Positions 27,216-35,625 of a stretch of 64,000 nucleotides of DNA are shown here, piece after piece. The DNA is from RUG13091 sp045113315 (GTDB taxonomy: Bacteria; Bacillota_I; Bacilli_A; RFN20; CAG-826). The position numbers and the translations under genes were made by a program. The notes beneath the pieces are model-generated. The model made no database searches. It saw only the letters and a program-made list of their open reading frames with translations, and had not been told where the DNA came from. The DNA lies in NCBI GenBank assembly GCA_045113315.1, contig JBGUIX010000003.1:1-64000 (forward strand), in the 5' to 3' direction. Position 1 is the stretch's first letter. Every line of letters begins with the position of its first letter.

Positions 27216-28601
27216 TTAAAATTTCCCTTTTGTGACGGTTTTGTTCACGATCTTAATATTTATTCTGTTGAATCCGACACAATAACCATTTTTGATTGCA
27301 TAGCATTCTATGTAGTGGTCGCCTGAAAAATCAGAATGTTCTTCTATTGATAAACCTCTATTGGAAACAATTTGACCTCTAATTTTATCAGGACTTCTTG
27401 CGTTTTCTCCCCTATTTCTTACTTTCCATAAAAGTTTGTCATAATCAAATGATGGGGATGCGGTTACATAGATGTACGGCCCTATAGGGATTCCTTTATA
27501 TCGAGCTCTGACAACCTGAATTGGAAGCTTCCTATTATTATTTTTAAAGCCAATTTTACATTCTAATTTTATTTTTTTGAGATTTGGGTTAATGGTATAT
27601 AAATCTTCTATAAATGTTTCATAATCATTTCTATCTAAAACGGAGACCTGGTTCTTTTTGTTTGGTCCATATGGTTCTTCAATGACAATATTCCAATATT
27701 CACAATCAAAAATAGTGTTCCAAGTATCGGCTGATTCAGCAAACCCTCCACCACTATTGTATAAATTATCTAGTTTTTCAATGGCACTTTTTAATGAACT
27801 TTTATAATTTTTCAATTGCTGACGGTGTTCGTCTGTTTGAATTAGTGAAGTGTTCAATGAAGTTGGATTAAAAACATCCTCAATTACATTCAATCGTTCC
27901 GCTATATATTTGATAGTGTAATAAAAAGACAAATCAAGTCGTTCATCAGGACAAAAACATTCCGCACAAAGAATGGTTTGAATTAAACCGCCGGTCATTT
28001 CCTTATAACCAGAAGCCCTACTAAGCGCTTTTGACATTCTTATAATATCTCTTAATTTATCACCTTTATCTGTTATTTGTTTTTCGAACCAGTTTAAAAT
28101 CGCGTTTGGATTTCTTTTATTCCAAGACACACTACCAGCGTGTTCATAATCGCAATAACATCGATAATCGTCAGAGAATCTATAGACTGCATAATCAAGG
28201 TGGTATCCCTCTTGATACGATATTCTTACACAATTCTTTTTAACTTCTGGATCAGATGAAAACTGTTCTGGCCATTTATTTAAAAAACACTCACAGACAA
28301 TATTCTTAATTTCGCGGTGTCCCAAATCTTTAACTGTTCGATAATCAAAAACTACACCAACATCAATATCGAAATCATTTTCATCATCTTGAATGGCTGT
28401 ATCCATTGCCATGCTTCCTTGGATAACGAAATTAGTTATTGAGTAATTAGTATTGTGCGCAAGGTTATATTCAGCAAGACCTTCTTTGAGTCTGTCAATA
28501 TTTAAATCTTTTTTATTAGCCAATGAAATCTTGTCTTCATCAGGCAATTTCAAATAATTTTCACAAAAGTCAGCAAGATATCTTGAAAAGTCAAAAATCA
28601 T
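27216..28601 (-). CDS. CBASS CD-NTase with AGS-C sensor domain
   Basis: 461 residues. The nucleotidyltransferase core has Gly62-Ser63 (QGSMAMDTAI), DID (Asp78, Asp80) and a third acidic residue Asp136 in HLDYAVYRF. The C-terminal part (about 340-455) carries the AGS-C pattern (IPIGPYIYVTA, KVRNRGENAR, RGQI) seen in SMODS nucleotidyltransferases. It should make a cyclic oligonucleotide on phage infection. It overlaps the membrane-SAVED gene by 4 bases (ATGA). No Cap2/Cap3 genes are present, so this is a minimal type I CBASS. Confidence 0.88.
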   Translation of the reverse strand: MIFDFSRYLADFCENYLKLPDEDKISLANKKDLNIDRLKEGLAEYNLAHNTNYSITNFVIQGSMAMDTAIQDDENDFDIDVGVVFDYRTVKDLGHREIKNIVCECFLNKWPEQFSSDPEVKKNCVRISYQEGYHLDYAVYRFSDDYRCYCDYEHAGSVSWNKRNPNAILNWFEKQITDKGDKLRDIIRMSKALSRASGYKEMTGGLIQTILCAECFCPDERLDLSFYYTIKYIAERLNVIEDVFNPTSLNTSLIQTDEHRQQLKNYKSSLKSAIEKLDNLYNSGGGFAESADTWNTIFDCEYWNIVIEEPYGPNKKNQVSVLDRNDYETFIEDLYTINPNLKKIKLECKIGFKNNNRKLPIQVVRARYKGIPIGPYIYVTASPSFDYDKLLWKVRNRGENARSPDKIRGQIVSNRGLSIEEHSDFSGDHYIECYAIKNGYCVGFNRINIKIVNKTVTKGKF

Positions 28602-29377
28602 CTATAAACTTTGCCTTTCTTCAAATCTAAAGACCAGGTATATTTTGTTCCATCAAATTCATAAACAATGATTCTTGGATGTCTTGACTGAATTGCTGTC
28701 CCTAGTACAAAAGAAACAATTTGTCTGCTTGCAGCAAAAAGATGTATTTCTTTTACCCCTGCTTCAGAGGCGGAATCCAAAAAATCGATCATTTTAAAAT
28801 ATAAAGAATTAAGATAGTTGCTGGTTATTCTATCATCAATTAAATCTATACCTAGACTATAGACTGGAAATGTGTTCGGAATCAAATCGTTATGAATCTT
28901 ACATGAACTTTCAACAAGAAGATTTACAGCGTTGTCTTTATTAATAAAGAATTTTTCTTTACTAGTTCTTTTGCGAGAAACAATAACTGAATAGACCTTT
29001 TCTTTATCTTTTCTGCTATCGCACAAATTTACATGATGCTTGTCGGTTATTCTATATCCATCATAAATAGCAAGAGGAGTGCTAGCAAAACCGTAATAAT
29101 ATAAATTAGGTTGCTTTTTTAAATTCTTAATAATTATTTTTAGATTAATTTTCATTAAGAAAAGATGTAATTTTGGGTGAGGGTGAGACAAACCATCAGA
29201 ATATATATGAACAATTTTGTGATGTGCAATTTTGAAACCATTAATTAAGTCGCTTTCATCAGAAAGCTTTTTATTGTCATTAATGTAAACAATTTCATGG
29301 TTCTTCCAGCAAATCCTTTTAAAAAGATAAGTTAAGATGGACCAAACAACTGATAAAACTAGTTTCAACCATTCCAT
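28598..29377 (-). CDS. CBASS effector: N-terminal membrane helix plus SAVED domain
   Basis: 259 residues. A single strong hydrophobic segment (about 4-20) followed by Arg/Lys, then a SAVED sensor domain whose C-terminal half has the usual IHLFAASRQIVSFVLGTAIQ and YEFDGTKYTW elements. In CBASS, SAVED binds the cyclic nucleotide and triggers the attached effector; a membrane segment suggests membrane disruption, as in SAVED-TM effectors (Cap14-like, though that family has two helices). It is first in a two-gene operon with the CD-NTase. Its promoter (29384-29412) puts the -10 six bases before the ATG. Confidence 0.82.
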   Translation of the reverse strand: MEWLKLVLSVVWSILTYLFKRICWKNHEIVYINDNKKLSDESDLINGFKIAHHKIVHIYSDGLSHPHPKLHLFLMKINLKIIIKNLKKQPNLYYYGFASTPLAIYDGYRITDKHHVNLCDSRKDKEKVYSVIVSRKRTSKEKFFINKDNAVNLLVESSCKIHNDLIPNTFPVYSLGIDLIDDRITSNYLNSLYFKMIDFLDSASEAGVKEIHLFAASRQIVSFVLGTAIQSRHPRIIVYEFDGTKYTWSLDLKKGKVYR

Positions 29378-29383
29378 ATCATA

Positions 29384-29412
29384 ATTTTAGTGGATTGATG
29401 TAATCAAAACAA
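29384..29412 (-). promoter_or_regulatory. CBASS promoter, overlapping the 5' edge of repeat R1
   Basis: On the minus strand TTGTTT, a 17-base spacer and TAAAAT, then 6 bases to the ATG at 29377. The -35 hexamer lies within sequence conserved at the R1 edge (AAAACAACTTG on the plus strand), also found next to AbiH at 44.6 kb. The mobile repeat may therefore supply part of the cargo promoter. Confidence 0.65.
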
Positions 29413-29766
29413 CTTGAATTTATCCCTCTTTTGATGGATTTATAGACACATAAGGAACAGGCACCACTATGCACAATAAAGACAAGGTTATCTTTAATAA
29501 GAAACTCCCATATGAATATAACATTTGCCTTTATGTCTTAGAAGAATTATGTGATAAGGGAATTATCGATGTTTTTGAAATGACTGAAGCCATAATTCTT
29601 TTAAGAAGAAAATACAAAATGCCTGTTATAGATATCTATGGTAAAAAAGACAATAATTCCAGCGACTAAGAAGTTATGAAAAGAATTAATAAAGCTATCG
29701 GCGAGTGTTTGCAAAACAAAAAGCAAACAACACACCAATCATTTGAAACACGAGCCACCCATCATC
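29401..29766 (+). repeat. R1 repeat, full copy (small ORF plus terminal hairpin)
   Basis: The most complete R1 copy: a conserved edge (AAAACAACTTG), TTGATGGATTTATAGACACA, a 66-codon ORF, and a 3' imperfect hairpin made of CGGCGAGTGTTT (29699-29710) and AAACACGAGCC (29746-29756), ending near ATCAT. Partial copies lie at 32.6, 35.5, 35.9, 36.9 and 44.6 kb, all in the same orientation. Confidence 0.85.
29469..29669 (+). CDS. Small R1-encoded protein (SHOCT-like)
   Basis: 66 residues, MHNKDKVIFNKKLPYEYNIC followed by LYVLEELCDKGIIDVFEM and a KY-containing helix. The pattern of two short helices around a turn resembles small SHOCT-like proteins often found beside site-specific recombinases; the resemblance is weak. 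AAGGAACAGG lies 7 bases before the ATG. Truncated versions of the same ORF occur in four other R1 copies, so this is the only intact one in the window and it travels with the repeat. Confidence 0.6.
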   Translation: MHNKDKVIFNKKLPYEYNICLYVLEELCDKGIIDVFEMTEAIILLRRKYKMPVIDIYGKKDNNSSD

Positions 29767-29768
29767 TA

Positions 29769-29793
29769 AAAAAGAGAGACACTAATCTCTCTT
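29769..29793 (-). terminator. Original terminator of a UGD gene, overlapping its stop codon
   Basis: On the minus strand AGAGAGA-TTAGTG-TCTCTCT runs into TTTTTT. The TAG stop of the UGD C-terminal remnant lies in the loop, so this is the native gene end. Confidence 0.8.
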
Positions 29794-30076
29794 AAATAAA
29801 TCTCTTGTGTATACCTTATCATTATAAGGAATGAGTGATTCATCCATACGATTAGTGAGTATTAGATCCACACTACTAGCAAAGCTATCTATAGATTGTT
29901 TATCTTTATTATAATAAATAGTCTTATATCCCTTATTCTCTAATCCAGTGATAACATCACTAATAGAGGCATTACATTTATTATCACTGCCTTGTTAAGA
30001 GGCAAGTGAATAAACACCTATCTTAGAGCCGGCAGACACTAATTGTTTTAAATATATATTCACTATATCATTTCTT
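29783..30076 (-). pseudogene. C-terminal (UDP-binding) domain remnant of a nucleotide-sugar dehydrogenase
   Basis: About 97 codons with one internal TAA. The translation reads NDIVNIYLKQLVSAGSKIGV, then after the stop QGSDNKCNASISDVITGLEN and finally DKVYTRDLFKRD, the standard end of UGD proteins (xDKVYTRDIFxRD). It begins almost exactly where the truncated UGD at 21038-22030 ends, on the same strand but 8 kb upstream in transcription order. Either a second UGD copy lost its front part or the island was rearranged inside UGD. Confidence 0.8.
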
Positions 30077-30124
30077 TAATTTGCTATTATTTTTTCAATT
30101 AATTGGCCATTTTTTACTAAAATA

Positions 30125-30706
30125 TTAAGTATTTTCTTGATTTTTAATAATATTTTCTAAATAGGTGAAGAGAATAGAGATGTTCGATTCTTTAATGTCC
30201 AAACTCTTAAAGATATCGATTATTTCATTATATTTTGTTGTTAATAATTTGAAGTACTGCGCAGGCTTATGATTTCGTGTGTCAATTTTTATTCCATGGT
30301 TATTCAACACAGCATCCATATTTGGGTTGAAATATATTGGTTCTATCAATTTTTCTTTTCCCCACCAATAATCCTTAAAAAGTGTTTTATCTAGATAAGA
30401 CTCGAACAAGTCATCATCCGCATCATCTTTATCCATAATTGTGAATATTCTATGATTTAATATTCGCTTGCTTTCTTTTTCAATGAACAACAAATCTCTA
30501 TTTTTTCGGATGTAATCCTTTTTGTCTGGATAAAGCTTGTGTAAAAAATAATTTATGGTGTTGATTAATATTGAATTTCTCCCATTATCTTTAGCCAATG
30601 GGTTGAGATTTCTTCTGCTTTTGGCTTGAATCTGTTGAACCAAGATTAATTCACATTCACCATGACAAACTATAGAGCAAGGCAGGTATTTAATGTTCTT
30701 GCTCAT
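30125..30706 (-). CDS. RloB-like TOPRIM-fold protein
   Basis: 193 residues. VCHGECELIL near the N terminus gives the acidic residue expected in a TOPRIM fold, and FTIMDKDDADD provides the DxD element. It is encoded directly downstream of an AAA/ABC-type ATPase with a 17-base overlap. RloA/RloB-type pairs of this size (about 450 and 200 residues) are abortive-infection or restriction-associated modules. It is shorter than the AriB nuclease of PARIS, so I prefer RloB-like. Confidence 0.6.
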   Translation of the reverse strand: MSKNIKYLPCSIVCHGECELILVQQIQAKSRRNLNPLAKDNGRNSILINTINYFLHKLYPDKKDYIRKNRDLLFIEKESKRILNHRIFTIMDKDDADDDLFESYLDKTLFKDYWWGKEKLIEPIYFNPNMDAVLNNHGIKIDTRNHKPAQYFKLLTTKYNEIIDIFKSLDIKESNISILFTYLENIIKNQENT

Positions 30707-32042
30707 TATTACCCAAAACCTCAGAAATGTATTTCATTGAAAACGCACCACTTTGTGGGACGCCGCCATAAAGGCCTTTTAAATATTGGCCAATAATGTC
30801 TGTGCCTGGTTGAATTTTTCTTCCAAATTCATCAAGTGAGTAAGATACAATATTATCATTTTCATCTCTATCAAATAGATAAATATATTTTTTAATATGG
30901 TGTTCTAAAAGCAAAGTATTGTGTGTCGTTACTATCAACTGCCCGTTAATTGAATCGCACATAGAATCAAACACGGTTTTGAGAAGAATATCATTTATCC
31001 CGTTATCTATTTCATCAATCACAATTGTTTTCTTGTTTTTAACTAATTCGTAAAAACTGGTAAATAGAGCAGCCATTTTCTTGGTACCCGTTGACTCTAA
31101 TTCATATGGAATAGAGATAATGCGGCCATTTTTCTTTTCGACAAAATATAGATGATATGTCCGCTTACCAGAATCATTGGAAACTATTCGATATTCAACA
31201 GATTGAATGTTTGAATAAAGGGAAGAAAAAAACATGCTTAAAGCCATTTTGGTTTTTTCAAGTCTAATCATATCTTTTTCTTTGAGCGTTCCGCTTGAAA
31301 TTGGAGATAGGAAACTTGATGAATAGTTAGGTATAGCATTTTGGCCAATTAGCATATCATCTTCTTTCATCACAACAATTAGTGATTCTAAATAATCCAG
31401 AAATGCAATTAGGTGTTTAGAAAGGCTCTTCTTAAAAAATGGAGAACTAACATCTCTTCTAATAAAATTCAAACATGATAAGAAGGTGTGTTTTTCGCCA
31501 AAATACATCTGTAGATAGCTATTACATTTTTCTTTAATCTCAGGATTTGAAAAAACATCATCTGGCAAATCCATCTTACTTTTTGAACAAATAAATAAAT
31601 TTTTACCATTGAACGATAGCTTTTCTTGAACTATGGATTTTTTATCAAAAACCATTGAATAGATATATTTCTTCTGATTAAGAATTAACTCATATGTGAG
31701 TCGCATATCATCAGGAGAATCTAAGAGATGATATTTTTTTAAATATCCGGAAATGCGATATTCATCATATGCATTACCAATCATTTTTGCTAATGATTCC
31801 TCAAATGTTTCTTTGCCAGATTTAAGAGATCCCAAGAATTTGCTTAAGCCTTCAGTGGCCACGAGCGAATCATATGAACGTTTTAAAAATTCAAAACACT
31901 TAATTAAGCATGTTTTACCAATGCCATTTTCACCATAAATGATTGCCATCTTTTTAGCTTTTCTATCAGTCTTATTTTCTATTAAGTCCAACTCAAAATG
32001 AGTGAAAGTAGTAAAGTTGTCCACAGTAATTTTGCTAAACAT
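30690..32042 (-). CDS. RloA-like AAA/ABC-type ATPase
   Basis: 450 residues with Walker A GENGIGKT (37-44), an ESTGTKK signature-like element, Walker B TIVIDEIDNG near residue 340 and a switch His in TTHNTLLLE. This is the AAA_15/AAA_21 (OLD-like) arrangement, with a helical arm between. GAGG precedes the ATG by 9 bases. With the TOPRIM partner it forms a two-gene anti-phage candidate; these ATPases usually sense a phage product and license the nuclease. Confidence 0.75.
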   Translation of the reverse strand: MFSKITVDNFTTFTHFELDLIENKTDRKAKKMAIIYGENGIGKTCLIKCFEFLKRSYDSLVATEGLSKFLGSLKSGKETFEESLAKMIGNAYDEYRISGYLKKYHLLDSPDDMRLTYELILNQKKYIYSMVFDKKSIVQEKLSFNGKNLFICSKSKMDLPDDVFSNPEIKEKCNSYLQMYFGEKHTFLSCLNFIRRDVSSPFFKKSLSKHLIAFLDYLESLIVVMKEDDMLIGQNAIPNYSSSFLSPISSGTLKEKDMIRLEKTKMALSMFFSSLYSNIQSVEYRIVSNDSGKRTYHLYFVEKKNGRIISIPYELESTGTKKMAALFTSFYELVKNKKTIVIDEIDNGINDILLKTVFDSMCDSINGQLIVTTHNTLLLEHHIKKYIYLFDRDENDNIVSYSLDEFGRKIQPGTDIIGQYLKGLYGGVPQSGAFSMKYISEVLGNNEQEH

Positions 32043-32139
32043 ATATTTAAACCTCGCTAATAATTTAAGTTCTTATGATGCTATTTGCAAGTAATTTTTG
32101 TTATTTTGCCATTATTTTGCTATATTTTTTAGTTTTATC

Positions 32140-32286
32140 TTGAATATATTTGCATTTGATGTATTATGGGAAGTGATTAAAAATAAAAGTTCCGCTCGGC
32201 GTGAACCAAGGGAAACTGTTGCTTAGTTATCTTATCACGTATTTAATCCTGTTGCAATCTGGAGCGGTCAAGAAAGGAGCTTGACA
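32140..32286 (+). promoter_or_regulatory. Promoter and structured 5' leader of the 82-residue gene
   Basis: TTGAAT (32140-32145), 16 bases, TATTAT (32162-32167). The leader of about 110 bases is GC-richer than its surroundings and can fold: CCGCTC near 32192 pairs with GAGCGG near 32263, enclosing CGTGA/TCACG and AACT/AGTT stems. An AAGGAG RBS follows directly. The nested, long-range pairing suggests a regulatory RNA element. Confidence 0.5.
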
Positions 32287-32535
32287 ATGCAATATTCAGT
32301 TGTTATGGCGAAAAATCGTCCGTCTCCATCAAATGAAGATGAATATGTTGCCGCATATAAAGTACTTGTGCCTCAAGCAACGAGATCAGATTTATATGAT
32401 ATCGCTTGCGTCACCACGTATTCTGGCATCAATGGTCACGCAATGATGTATTACAGTGACAATAGAAGTCACGATAATTCTTATCACAGGTGCATCAACT
32501 TTGTATCCGATGATGAGTTAAGACGTCATATGTAA
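32287..32535 (+). CDS. Small protein of unknown function with structured leader
   Basis: 82 residues (MQYSVVMAKNRPSPSNEDEY to DELRRHM), soluble, rich in Asp, Ser, His and Tyr; no family recognised. AAGGAG lies 7 bases before this ATG; an earlier in-frame TTG would overlap the RBS. It is isolated, rightward, and flanked by its own promoter and terminator, with base composition and codon choice (CGT, GCG, GTC) less AT-rich than its neighbours, suggesting recent transfer, perhaps from a phage or plasmid. Confidence 0.65.
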   Translation: MQYSVVMAKNRPSPSNEDEYVAAYKVLVPQATRSDLYDIACVTTYSGINGHAMMYYSDNRSHDNSYHRCINFVSDDELRRHM

Positions 32536-32542
32536 GGCAATT

Positions 32543-32572
32543 AAGCAGGCAAATTGAAAAGCCTGCTTTTTT
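32543..32572 (+). terminator. Terminator of the 82-residue gene
   Basis: AAGCAGGC (32543-32550), a 10-base loop, GCCTGCTT (32561-32568) and a T-run to 32572. Confidence 0.9.
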
Positions 32573-32591
32573 GTGGAATATTTTCATTAAT

Positions 32592-32763
32592 GTTACAGGC
32601 ATATTTTCTCTTGAACAAAAATTCTCGTACGAATATAACATCTGTCTTTATATCTTAGAAGAATTATGCAATAAGGAAATCATTAATGTTTTTAAGCATC
32701 TCGGCGAGTGTTTACATAAACAAAAAGCTCATATCTCAGCATAATTGAAACACGAGCCATATA
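32592..32763 (+). repeat. R1 repeat, internally deleted copy
   Basis: It lacks the R1 start codon region, keeps the GAATATAACATCTGTC...GAAGAATTATG segment, then jumps to the hairpin CGGCGAGTGTTT (32702-32713)/AAACACGAGCC (32748-32758). It ends against the stop codon of the HNH gene, the same kind of boundary as the other copies. Confidence 0.75.
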
Positions 32764-33567
32764 TCATTTATTTCTGGTTTTAGCCAATTGGGCATTTCTG
32801 CCTTCTCTACCACTCATAATCGAATCAATTGTGTCGTTTTGTTGTTTGTTACCCATGGCGCACGGCCAACAAGGTGGCAAAATCTCTCCAGTCAGAATAT
32901 TAGTAAATGAATTCTTGTTTAATTCAATTTCATTTTTTCCATCTAAAACAAGTTTTGTTAAATCAACAGCCAATGGATAATAATCAGAATCTGAAACAAT
33001 AAAAGCAAGTGGATGGAAATAAAGACACGAAACCATGTGCATTTTGTTCCTTGTTTGAGGAAAAATTGATGTTGTTCTTGGAAAAAACTGCATTGGAACC
33101 ACATCTCTAATTATGAACACATCATGGTATGGATAATAAAGAAGATAAAGATGGGTTTCAGTTGGAAAGATTCCTTTATTAATATAGTTACGCATTTCTT
33201 TATCTGGCGCGACATTAGAAAATGAATCGGTGGCTAGTATATGCCCAAAAAGACATTTGATAATCTTTTCAATTGAGCCGGTCCATTTAATGTTTGTGTC
33301 ATTAGAATGAAGTACTGTTTCATAGAGACTTTTTAGTTCTGTGTCGGTTTGAATGCCTAGTAAACCATTATTGCATTCTGCACAGATGAATGAGAAAGTG
33401 AGTCCGCCTTGTGATATTTCACTTCTTGCATATCCGGTTTCAATTGGAAAAACATATGTTCTAACAACATCATCTTTATTATTGCAAGATTTTGGTGGAA
33501 CGTGATCTCTTGTTGGGAACTTATATTCTTCACAAATAGGACATTTGACTCTCTTTTTGTTACTCAT
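32764..33567 (-). CDS. HNH-type endonuclease
   Basis: 267 residues. Zinc-binding Cys pairs (CPIC near the N terminus and CAEC near residue 62) surround RDHVPPKS, whose Asp-His forms the HNH active site. The C-terminal 170 residues are of unknown family and might bind DNA or sense infection. It is a single-gene unit between an R1 copy (3' side) and an R2 copy (5' side), consistent with a defence or restriction nuclease cassette. Confidence 0.7.
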   Translation of the reverse strand: MSNKKRVKCPICEEYKFPTRDHVPPKSCNNKDDVVRTYVFPIETGYARSEISQGGLTFSFICAECNNGLLGIQTDTELKSLYETVLHSNDTNIKWTGSIEKIIKCLFGHILATDSFSNVAPDKEMRNYINKGIFPTETHLYLLYYPYHDVFIIRDVVPMQFFPRTTSIFPQTRNKMHMVSCLYFHPLAFIVSDSDYYPLAVDLTKLVLDGKNEIELNKNSFTNILTGEILPPCWPCAMGNKQQNDTIDSIMSGREGRNAQLAKTRNK

Positions 33568-33601
33568 ACATTAATAATAATCCAAACGGTTCGAATGGTT
33601 T

Positions 33602-33665
33602 GTCTTTAACGTACTGTAATAATCCCTAATTTTTCAAAATTATTCCGACTGTAACAATCCCAACT
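33602..33665 (+). repeat. R2 repeat, full copy, between HNH and the two-gene membrane system
   Basis: GTCTTTAACGT + ACTGTAATAATCCC, a 16-base AT spacer, ATTCCG + ACTGTAACAATCCC. The repeats start 35 bases apart. Confidence 0.85.
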
Positions 33666-33745
33666 TTCAGCCTATTTCAAATGGATTCGATTTGATGCCG
33701 TGCATACCACGGCCTCAAAGGCCTAACTTCCAATGAAACGGCAGG

Positions 33746-34387
33746 TTATTTCTTAGAATCGACCAAAAGTTTCTTTAACGCTTCTAGTTTTCTATATAAG
33801 TGTTCGGCATCTTCGTCATTGCCAATTATGTTAAAAATGTGTTCGTGGTGATACCAAACAATTTTGATTATGTCACCACAAAATCCTTCGATAATATCAT
33901 CATACTTTGGTTCAATTAAACGCCTTGGATTAAAAATGGCTTCTCCGAGTTCATTTAAAAGGATGTCTAACGTTTCCAAATCTTTGTCATTTAAATAGCG
34001 ATACGGATCATCGTATTTTTTTAAAAACTGTTCAATTTTATTTGTAATATTTCTATCAACAGGATAATAAGTATTGGCATCAATCACTTTATACAGTCTT
34101 TCATCCAATTGCCTAAGAGCAGGTGATAAATCCAAACTACTAAGGTAATTATTTGCATTTACTGCAAAAGAATCATCATATTCTTTTTGCCCAGACAAAT
34201 AATCAATATTATCTTTTGCAAACTCTCTTGCTTTTTCTGATGCCTTTTTACTAATGGCGTTAATTAGAACTATCCTATATTTTTTACAGTAAACTATATT
34301 TTTCAAATCTCGAAGCTTATAACCATCAGTTTGGGCATCCAAAAAATCTCTAATTTGACAATAAAATTTATAATCAATATCTATCAT
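33746..34387 (-). CDS. Helical protein, partner of the downstream-encoded membrane system (unknown)
   Basis: 213 residues, predicted mostly helical and highly charged (Asp, Lys, Tyr); no motif or family recognised. AAGGAAGTGA lies 7 bases before the ATG. It follows the four-helix membrane protein gene by 6 bases, so the two form an operon, bounded by R2 (3') and R1 (5') like CBASS and AbiH. By placement it is probably the sensor or regulator of a membrane-acting defence system. Confidence 0.6.
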   Translation of the reverse strand: MIDIDYKFYCQIRDFLDAQTDGYKLRDLKNIVYCKKYRIVLINAISKKASEKAREFAKDNIDYLSGQKEYDDSFAVNANNYLSSLDLSPALRQLDERLYKVIDANTYYPVDRNITNKIEQFLKKYDDPYRYLNDKDLETLDILLNELGEAIFNPRRLIEPKYDDIIEGFCGDIIKIVWYHHEHIFNIIGNDEDAEHLYRKLEALKKLLVDSKK

Positions 34388-34393
34388 ACGTTG

Positions 34394-35464
34394 TCACTTC
34401 CTTTTTATTCCGTAGATTTTCATACAATTAGCATCGACAAAAACAAGTCTGGAATAAATGTGCTGATTCAGCTTTTTTTCAAGCTCAGATATCTCATATT
34501 GAATCATGGCATCAAAATTGTTTATATCTGCTTCCTCGTTCAATTCAATAATTAAACAATCTTCATTGTTTGTGACTATTGGCATAGGCAAAAAAATGTA
34601 CGAATACAAATAAAGTAATGCATCTAATTTAATATATGTTTTTTCAAATTTATTCTTTGTTAAATAATAGGCTAACGAAATAGACAAAAGTGTTATCAGT
34701 ATTGCCGATAGAATCATGTTGTTTCTAAAATTGGTTAATTCATTATATAAGTCAACAAAAGAAAACACCTCAATCCCAATACCCACCAGCAAAGATGCAA
34801 CACATTTGATTACACTGCCGGAATCATTAATCCTTGATAGTAGTCTTTTGTATTCAAGAACCAAATTGGTTTTATATGAAAAGTCATTTAATGCCTTACT
34901 TATCATTGCAAAATAATCAAAACCAAACGGAAACTCGCGATTATTATTTATAGAAATATGACAATCAGCAAAAAGGTTTGTTAAATCCTTTTTAGCGACA
35001 TAAAAATCACACTTTTCTTCTTTACCAGAAGTCATGACAACTTCATTTAAAATACAGCGCTGTGTCCACGGTTTATTAAAAAAGATTATTTCAAAAAGAT
35101 TTGCAAAGCCAAACAAAAAAGCAGACAAAATGGAGAATTGCAATGCCATGTATTTCCAATATCCGGGTTCTTTTGGCAAAAAACCGGGGCCTATGTTAAC
35201 AACCGTACCAAATAATGACAAAATTAAAGACATAACAATTACAAATAACGCACTGCGGACAACCATCCACGTTTTTAATGTTTTATATCTGCTGGTTTCA
35301 AGCAAAGAAATATAATCAATCGAATCCTCTAGCTTGCATTTTTTTCCATTATTAATCACTGTAAAATCTTTGCTGTATAAAGGGGATATAAAACAGATAT
35401 CAGGATTATCTGAAATCAAATTTGTTCCTATCACTTCTTCTGGTTTAATTTGTCCAAGCATCAT
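34394..35464 (-). CDS. Four-helix membrane protein of a candidate two-gene defence system (unknown)
   Basis: 356 residues. Hydrophobic pairs at about 65-85/100-125 and 220-240/250-270 flank a cytoplasmic-looking central segment (about 130-215), with soluble ends. No family recognised. TAAAAT ends 6 bases before the ATG without a Shine-Dalgarno. It heads a two-gene operon whose unit is bounded by R1 and R2 repeats shared with known defence genes, which is the main reason to suspect a defence function. Confidence 0.6.
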   Translation of the reverse strand: MMLGQIKPEEVIGTNLISDNPDICFISPLYSKDFTVINNGKKCKLEDSIDYISLLETSRYKTLKTWMVVRSALFVIVMSLILSLFGTVVNIGPGFLPKEPGYWKYMALQFSILSAFLFGFANLFEIIFFNKPWTQRCILNEVVMTSGKEEKCDFYVAKKDLTNLFADCHISINNNREFPFGFDYFAMISKALNDFSYKTNLVLEYKRLLSRINDSGSVIKCVASLLVGIGIEVFSFVDLYNELTNFRNNMILSAILITLLSISLAYYLTKNKFEKTYIKLDALLYLYSYIFLPMPIVTNNEDCLIIELNEEADINNFDAMIQYEISELEKKLNQHIYSRLVFVDANCMKIYGIKRK

Positions 35465-35517
35465 AAAGATATTTTAGTAAAAAATATAAAAGATTAAAAC
35501 ACTCTATCAAACATGAT

Positions 35518-35625
35518 ATTAAAACACTTGCGCTTCTCTCTGTTTTTGATGGATTTATAGACATATAAGGAACAGGCATCATCATGCACGTTAAAGATAT
35601 TATTATCTTTGACAAGTAATTTCCA
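35518..35625 (+). repeat. R1 repeat, 5' part only
   Basis: The edge AAAACACTTGCGC, TTGATGGATTTATAGACATA and an ORF start at 35584 that reads MHVKDIIIFDK and stops at 35619. The rest of R1, including the hairpin, is missing. It sits 54 bases upstream of the four-helix membrane protein gene. Confidence 0.75.

Noticed and set aside
30125..32042. PARIS (AriA/AriB) identity for the ATPase-TOPRIM pair
   Set aside because: The TOPRIM protein (193 residues) is much shorter than AriB, and no DUF4435 pattern was recognised; RloA/RloB-like fits size and order better.
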